From Aspidapion aeneum (Eukaryota > Arthropoda > Insecta > Coleoptera > Brentidae), in the NCBI GenBank assembly GCA_963576565.1, contig OY755038.1, positions 65,106,908 to 65,170,907 of the forward strand: DNA of 64,000 nt, given 5' to 3'. Under the pieces are notes generated by a model. It was not told where the DNA came from. It saw nothing but the letters and a program-made list of their open reading frames with translations, and ran no database searches. How positions within the stretch are numbered: the stretch's first letter is position 1; each line of letters starts with the position of its first letter. Both the position numbers and the translations under genes were made by a program. Below, in pieces: positions 58,301 through 64,000 of this stretch.

Positions 58301-58838
58301 CGAGTTTGATGCAAATTGGTTCATAAATGGGAAAATCCGCCATTTCGGATTCGCCATTTTATGTATTTTTTTAATAAAGTTGAATTGTATACTAACCACC
58401 TAGTTGGAAAAGTTTGAAAAAAGTTATAATCAAACAAATAAAAAAAAATAGGAAAAAATTGCGTGAAGTTGCTATTAATTTAATAATAATAAAATATAGG
58501 TAAATTTAAAATTAAAAAATAATAAATCCTACCCTGTGTTTGTTAAATCAGAAAAGTGACAGTTCTAAAGTAAAAACAATGAAATACAATCACGGAAAAT
58601 CGCGAAAAATTAGGAAAATAGTGATAGAAGGAAACTTGTTGGGCCAAATTATATGGGAAAATCCATAAAGGTATGTAAAAACATAGAAAAAGGTAAATAA
58701 AAGTCTGTATTTTAGCCACAATTCAATTTTTAAAATTTCCATGGCCAAGTTGACTACTAGAGATTGTACTAGAGATTGTACCGCTGTTAAATCTCGAATG
58801 AGAGATTTAACAAGTTGTGGTCAAAATCGACCCCCTGG
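55303..58838. mobile_element. 3.5-kb giant foldback with two-monomer satellite arrays
   Basis: CCAGGGGGTCGATTTTGACC at 55303 is inverted at 58838. About 450-bp unique arms follow on both sides (through CCAACTAGGTGGTTAGTATA). Inside, about 14 units of about 118 bp run left to right (55770-57370) and about 8 inverted units run 57420-58370. Each unit has GGCGGATCCAAAATGGCGGA, CCCATTTATGAACCAATA and GGTCGCTGATTA. Two monomer types alternate: one with TGCATCAAACTCGG and GTTTAAGG, one with TCCATCAAATTCG and GTTCCAGG. No transposase. Confidence 0.85.
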
Positions 58839-59293
58839 CCTAAATAGTGTCAACTAAACTTCTAATTGAAATATAAATCCGCTTGGTTTTATTATACTAT
58901 TTGTCTCGTTGCTAGATACTATTAAGGTAATGAGAGGTTTTGGGAGTTGCTTGAATAATAATGGATTACCATTAAACCTAAATATTTAAAATTTTAATTT
59001 AGTAAGTAGAAACGTTTTGAAAAATGTATGATTTTTTTTGATACATTTTAAATACTTAGGACCACAAAATTGACGAAATTATAATCATAGAAAAGACCTG
59101 GTATAAACTTACTGCCTACTGCCTTATCGTACCAGGCGTACTTTAAATCTAATTTCAAACAAATTATTAACAAATTAATTATTCATAGCTTTTAGTGATT
59201 TCAAACGATCCTATGTCAATATAGAAGCTCGCTCCGCGTTTGCAAAAAAGTTTTTCAAAAAAATTACTGAATCAATATTAGCTATAATTAGAC

Positions 59294-59905
59294 TAAAGCT
59301 GGGTTTATACAGAAACATAGCAAGACATTAGACACAGCATGACAAAACATAACAGAGATGAGCTTATGACGAACCCTGTTGGTGTTTATAAAGAAAAATA
59401 GCATGGCATAACATAACATAAGACATAGTTGCCCAACATTTATCGTTTTAGTTCATCATCATCATTATTTATGATTTTTCTCCATAACCCTACTTTTTAT
59501 TGCGTTTGGATGGTTTAGATGTTTTTTTTTGTGTAAGAAAAAGATAAGCGAAATATCGGATATTTAATATTTAGGTACATATAGTTGGTTGGCTGTTCGT
59601 TAATGTTGCAGTTAATTGGGGCTCAGTCCTAATATATGTTGTGATGACCCCTTGGTTACTTTCGTAGTTGCTGTTATTTATTTCTTTTAGATGGATGAAA
59701 AATCCTTATCTTTTTTTGTTGTCCAAAGCAGGAAAGCCCTGTATCAGCTCAAAGTTCCAAAATTGCATACACAAAAGTCAAACTGTTATTGGAGTCAAGC
59801 TATTCTGTTATGTCATGATATATTTTTTGTATAAACAGCCATTTTGTTATGTTATGTCATGCTATGTCTTATGTTATGCTATGTTTCTGTATAAACCCAG
59901 CTTAA
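59294..59905. mobile_element. Foldback MITE with AGCTGGGTTTATACAGAAAC ends
   Basis: AGCTGGGTTTATACAGAAAC at the left, CATAGC next to it, and the inverse at 59880-59903. The arms repeat ACATAACATAAGACATAGCA-type units (TTATGTTATGTCATGCTATG on the right). The centre holds unrelated AT-rich DNA. About 610 bp. Confidence 0.75.
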
Positions 59906-59984
59906 CTTGACTAACGGGCAAGGTTCTTTTGAATATTTTGACAGCAATCTAAATCATCGCTTTATTCACAGCCCTGTAAAAACT

Positions 59985-60850
59985 AAAAAAAAAGGATCTA
60001 GGACGGATTTGATATCTTCTTAGCTAGCCTATTAGCACACTCAACAGTTTTTTATAAATATCTCAGAAACGAAAGCTTCTACAAAGTTTTTGGTTAAAAC
60101 ACAAATTATTAATGCTTCATTAAGAAGTTAGTATATTTTTAAATTTAATTAAAAAAAACTTTCATAAGTATTAATGGAATTTAACCAAAATCTAATTACC
60201 TGGTTACAGTGTTGAACACTATTTTACCTTAAAATTTCACGAAACTCGGTTTAGCGGTTCAGAAGCTATTGTGTTACGGGCAGGCATACACACACACAGA
60301 GACAGACGTCACGACGATATTGCTAAGATAGCTCCAAATACACCCAAATGCCCATTTTGGGCTTTATTTCGAAAAAAAAATTGTCAACAATAATACCTTC
60401 TCTAGCCATTGCTACGCGGGCTAGGAAGGTGAACTAGCCATTGCTACGCGGGCGAGGAACTTAAAAAAGTAACAACCACTAAAAACACAAAATACATAAA
60501 AAGTTTTAAAAATGATAACTAGTTTCCAATTTATGATTGATTGATATAAGTTGTTGAATTTTTTTTTAATCAATTAAGTAAATAGCATTAATAAAAGAGT
60601 ATAAAGATTAGTAAATACCAAAAACATACATAATACATTAAAAGATATTTAAAATTTAAAAAAATAAATGGATCCATGGCGGATCTGATACATTCCTAGC
60701 TAGCCTATTAGCACAATTTAGGTAAAGCCATGATATATCAGCCTTGAAAAAGTTTTTTATAAATAACTCAGAAAATAAGGCCCTTACAAAGTTTTTGGTT
60801 ATAATAGAAATTATTGCTCAAAATGTAGTCTACTAGACGGCCTGCGCACT
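59985..60850. repeat. Two tandemly placed copies of a dispersed element
   Basis: Both copies contain CTAGCTAGCCTATTAGCACA (with minor changes), TATCTCAGAAA-type and CAAAGTTTTTGGTTA blocks (about 60020-60110 and 60685-60820). The first copy also has the CTCGGTTTAGCGGTTCAG and GTCACGACGATATT tail and two ATTGCTACGCGGGC motifs at 60409-60455. Same family as 25188-25415. Confidence 0.6.
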
Positions 60851-61073
60851 GATAGTTCGGTAAGCATTCCCGAGATGGCACTAATTCCATAATTTTTACA
60901 GTTTTTTTCACAAAAAATACCCGCGCTGTTGCTTCCTCTCAGTATAATTTTTTTATACCGTCAAACTTTTCAAATTTATCAATTTTTTATATTTGTCACT
61001 TTTCTCTGTCATTCATAAATGTTTGTTTTTTTTTTTAATTATTGCGTATTTTAAATAAAATCTTTATTTGAAA

Positions 61074-61320
61074 ATGGCTATTCATAGATTCCCAAGATAT
61101 TTTCATGTAAGTAAAAATATATATTTATATAAGCATTGCCTTTAGTATGTATACAGAAAGATTTATTATGAAAAACACTTTAATTACTTTTAGCTCCGCC
61201 AAAAATGGGAGAATGCCGTTGGACATGAAAACGCCTATCGAACATGTCAGCCCATATTTCACCTATCTAAAACTCTACTTCGGAATGAGCTACGAAACTC
61301 AAACTTTGCACAGTCATAGA
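61074..61320 (+). pseudogene. Possible THAP-like split reading frame
   Basis: ATG at 61074 gives MAIHRFPRYFH, then a strong donor CAT|GTAAGT at 61107 and acceptor TTACTTTTAG ending 61193. Spliced in phase 0, the second part reads LRQKWENAVGHENAYRTCQ followed by PIFHL and a stop near 61320. The pattern HRFP...LRQKWxxAVGxEN...CxxxFH resembles the middle of a THAP zinc-finger domain, as in P-element-type transposases, but the N-terminal Cys pair is absent. Could be a transposase remnant or chance. Confidence 0.35.
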
Positions 61321-61382
61321 TCTTTATAGATTTAACAATCCCTCTAGGTTTTTTAAGTTTCATAGACTTCCACTCACTCACT

Positions 61383-62170
61383 CATGTATAAATCATGTAA
61401 ATTTCTATGTACTTCCAGACATGTTACAAAGCTGAAATTTGGCAGACTGATAGAAATTGTGACCAAACCCTTAGATTGTAAAAAATCAAAAAACCCCAAA
61501 GATCTAATTCACTCTCCTCCCCCATACATGTAAAGTTATGTAAAAGTAACATTGCCCACTTCCAGAGGCGCTAGAGAGCTGAGCTTTGGCAGACTGATAG
61601 GAAATATGATAAAACTATAGGAAAAAATTTAAAAACCACAAAATTTTAATTTGCTTTCCTCACGGGAAATGTAAAATTATGTAAAAGTAACATTGCCCAC
61701 TTCCAGAAACGCTAGAAAGCTGAGCTTTGGAAGGCCCAAAACTATAAAAGAAAATTAAAAAACCCCAAAGTTTAATTAACTTCTCTCCCCTATAAATGTA
61801 AAGTTATGTAAAAGTAACATTCTCCACTTCCATAAACGTTAGCTTTGGAAGGCCGATAGAAACTATGATAAAACTATAAAAGAAATTAAAAAACCCCAAA
61901 GTTTAATTAACTTCTCTCCCCTATAAATGTAAAGTTATGTAAAAGTAACATTCTCCACTTCCAGAAACGTTAGCTTTGGAAGGCCGATAGAAACTATGAC
62001 AAAACTATAAAAGAAAGTTAAAAAAACCAAATTTTAATTTACTTTCCTCCCCTATAAATGTAAAGTTATGTAAAAATAACATTGCCTACTTCCAGGAACA
62101 CTAGAGAGCTGAGCTTTAGAAGGCTGATAGAAACTATGATAAAACTATAGGAAAATATAAAAAAAACTCA
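61383..62170. repeat. Six-unit tandem repeat of about 130 bp
   Basis: TGTAAAGTTATGTAAAAGTA starts units at about 61529, 61669, 61797, 61928 and 62057 after a more diverged first unit at 61383. Each unit has CACTTCCAG, AGCTTTGG, ACTGATAGAAA-like and AAACCCCAAA blocks. An inverted related unit lies at 63640-63790. Confidence 0.8.
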
Positions 62171-62273
62171 AAATTTTTAATTAGGTATTACTAAAGTTTT
62201 GAACAATATTCCGCATATTTTACTGCCTACTTTAAAACTTAAATATTATCCAAATCCTTTAAAAAGGATGAAA

Positions 62274-62620
62274 TCATAACAAAAAGATTTCATGAAAAAA
62301 AAAAGCCAAGTACGCGGAAGTGGTATTCCGTAAAAAGTTCTCCAATACAAATTTCAAAATGAAAGGTTCTTACTAGTTTGGAAATCTTTTTTTAAACTTG
62401 GATATTACGGCTGCAAATGACTCTTAGGCGCAGTGCTAAATTGAACATAAAAAAGTTTGGCTGGAAGAGCATAGTTTAAAAAAAACATTTCCAAACTAGT
62501 AAGAACCTTTCATTTTCAAATTTGTATTGGAGAACTTGGCTTTACTTTTATCTCAATTCTTTTTACGAAATACCACTTTCGCGTACTTGGCTTTTTTTAC
62601 ATGAAATGTTTTTGTTATGA
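62274..62620. mobile_element. MITE, AAAAAGCCAA family copy 2
   Basis: TCATAACAAAAAGATTTCAT and AAAAGCCAAGTACGCG at the left face CGCGTACTTGGCTTTTTTTA and TTGTTATGA at the right; internal CTTACTAGTTTGGAAA and its inverse. 347 bp. Confidence 0.8.
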
Positions 62621-63304
62621 CATAGATATCCATAAAATATTTAAATTAAGGTGAAATTATTGAACTAAATAAAAAAAAACTGTGATTGAGATACCGACAG
62701 TCAGATAATTTTGTTAAACATTCCTTAAATGACTAGCATGTGCCTAAATTAACATTGATTTATTATATAAAATATGTTACAGTTTAAAAAAATCCTGGTG
62801 GAATACTGAACATAGCTAAATAAAAAATAAATGTGTAGTTATTGGGTTGTTTTTTTATGTATTTCGTTGAAATGATTATCTAAAATATTTTAAAGACTTT
62901 TCAATACAAATATCTAGTAGTTAAGACATTTTGGATTCATTTCACCAAAATGATTTCCTAAAATATTTAAAATAATTTTTAATATAATCCAAAGATTATG
63001 GAATATAAGTAATCTTTAAGTTATGATAAAAATATTTTTGAATCACTTAGTATTTTTAAATAAAATTAAATATATCACCCGTGCGCGATTTTCGAAAATG
63101 TTTGAAGCGCCATCTTTGGACTGCTTACCCGAACTTATGTACGTTCGACACACTGTATATAATAATAATATAATTTTGAGTGGCCCATCTTAATAATATA
63201 TATTATAATCTATAATCTTTGGTCTACTATATTCCGAAAACCGCATATGTATGCTATGCTCCGTTAAAAAGTAAGCATTAATAAAAAAAAATATTGTCAA
63301 AAAA
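62621..63304. other. AT-rich DNA, nothing recognised
   Basis: No supportable feature. Confidence 0.35.
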
Positions 63305-63485
63305 CGTCAAATAACAATAATAGATTTTGAGCAAAATCTAATCAGCTTGTGAGAGTGTCGAATGCTATTTTACTTGAAAACTTAATTAAAATTGGTTTAG
63401 CGGTTTAAGAGCTATCGTGGTACGGACAAAAATATACAAACCCACACACACAGACAGACATTACGTCAAAATACACCCAAATAAC
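63305..63485 (+). repeat. Dispersed repeat, third copy of the 25188 family
   Basis: Blocks AAAATCTAATCAGCTTG, AATTGGTTTAGCGGTTTAAG, GTACGGACAAAAATATA and CACACAGACAGACATTACGT occur in the same order as in 25188-25415. Confidence 0.6.
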
Positions 63486-63489
63486 ACAA

Positions 63490-63630
63490 TCATAACAAGA
63501 ACATTTCATATAAAAAAAGCCAAGTACGCGAAAATGGAATTCCGTAAAAAGAATTGAGATAAAAGTAAAGCCAAGTTCTCCAATACAAATTTCAAAATAA
63601 GAGGTTCTTACTAGTTTTTTTAAACTTAAT
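63490..63630. mobile_element. Half MITE, AAAAAGCCAA family copy 3
   Basis: Keeps the left arm only (CATAACAAGAACATTTCATA, AAAAGCCAAGTACGCG, CCAAGTTCTCCAATACAAAT, TTCTTACTAG) and then joins the inverted tandem-type unit at 63640. Confidence 0.65.
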
Positions 63631-63639
63631 TTTTTGAAA

Positions 63640-63830
63640 AATTAGAGTTTTGCGGTTTTTTATTTTTTTCCAGGGGTTTGGTCATAATTTCTATCAGTCT
63701 GCCAAATTTCAACTTTGTATCATGTCTGGATGTAGTAGAATTTTGATGATCTATACATGAGTGAGTAAGTCAGTGAGTGGCAATTTCGACGTTTTTGCTG
63801 TGCGGGCTAGGAAGGTATTAATCTGAGAAA
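63640..63830 (-). repeat. Inverted unit of the 61383 repeat family
   Basis: Minus strand: ACTCACTCATGTATAGATCA, CCAGACATGATACAAAGTTG, AATTTGGCAGACTGATAGAA and ACCAAACCCC match 61370-61470. It ends with GTGCGGGCTAGGAAGGT, the same motif as near 60415. Confidence 0.65.
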
Positions 63831-64000
63831 CCAGCATAGAATCGTTTTTGAATAATATGGCTTCAATTAGGTCGTAATCAATATTAAAATCGTATATTTA
63901 TCAAAGTATTATTTAATTTTTTCCTGGTCCTTAATTTCTATTGATAAGGCAAAACAGACGCCTGGTTTGTTAACGAAGAAATAATAGCAATTTTTTAGTG

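Noticed and set aside
55770..58370. Spaced direct repeats suggesting a CRISPR-like array
   Set aside because: Whole units of about 118 bp repeat with no unique spacers, and the surroundings are an insect genome.

Overview
The window looks like intergenic and intronic DNA from an insect nuclear genome. It is AT-rich, has GT-AG introns, and is packed with eukaryotic mobile elements: Penelope-like, BEL/Pao with an env-like region, RTE-type LINEs, mariner-like relics, a tyrosine-recombinase element and many foldback elements/MITEs. The species cannot be fixed from sequence alone; a TE-rich insect such as a beetle is a guess. Nothing prokaryotic is present.

Layout. 1-3 kb: palindrome-tipped foldback arms carrying a 1.38-kb ACAG microsatellite. 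5.2-6.4 kb: a dead mariner-like element with TIRs. 7.0 kb (minus): one well-bounded exon of an Ig-domain protein. 8-9.3 kb: two MITEs. 11-14.5 kb: a dead mariner-like transposase, then an intact tyrosine recombinase between motifs containing GTGCGGGAAAGT. 14.8-18.3 kb: two nearly identical Penelope-like copies head to head, inside one 14-bp direct repeat, each with a minimal hammerhead ribozyme at its 3' side. 20.2-20.9 kb: another foldback arm. 21.85-33.56 kb (plus): an inferred three-exon host gene for a small secreted proline-rich protein of 116 aa, whose introns hold two RTE-type LINEs, a 1.9-kb long-TIR element and smaller repeats. 34.8-45.2 kb (minus): a decayed BEL/Pao retrotransposon (3' LTR, env-like, integrase, RNase H, RT, protease, gag). 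Its RT is split by a foldback arm with an 8-bp-period array, and its gag-side end is a 12-copy minisatellite. 46-48.5 kb: MITEs and a tRNA-like sequence. 50.2 kb: a LINE RT scrap. 52.4-60 kb: a cluster of foldback elements, the largest 3.5 kb with about 118-bp units in a two-monomer higher-order pattern. 60-64 kb: further tandem and dispersed repeats and a possible THAP-like split reading frame.

Apart from the inferred secreted-protein gene and the Ig exon, almost every recognisable coding sequence belongs to a mobile element. The most intact are the two Penelope reading frames and the tyrosine recombinase. The foldback elements share terminal or core motifs (CAGGGTG ends; GGTTCGG core; AGCTCACAC palindromes), which suggests a few mobilisation systems acting in trans. 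That link is inference. Splice sites, target duplications and ribozyme folds were read by eye; no alignment or database search was run.
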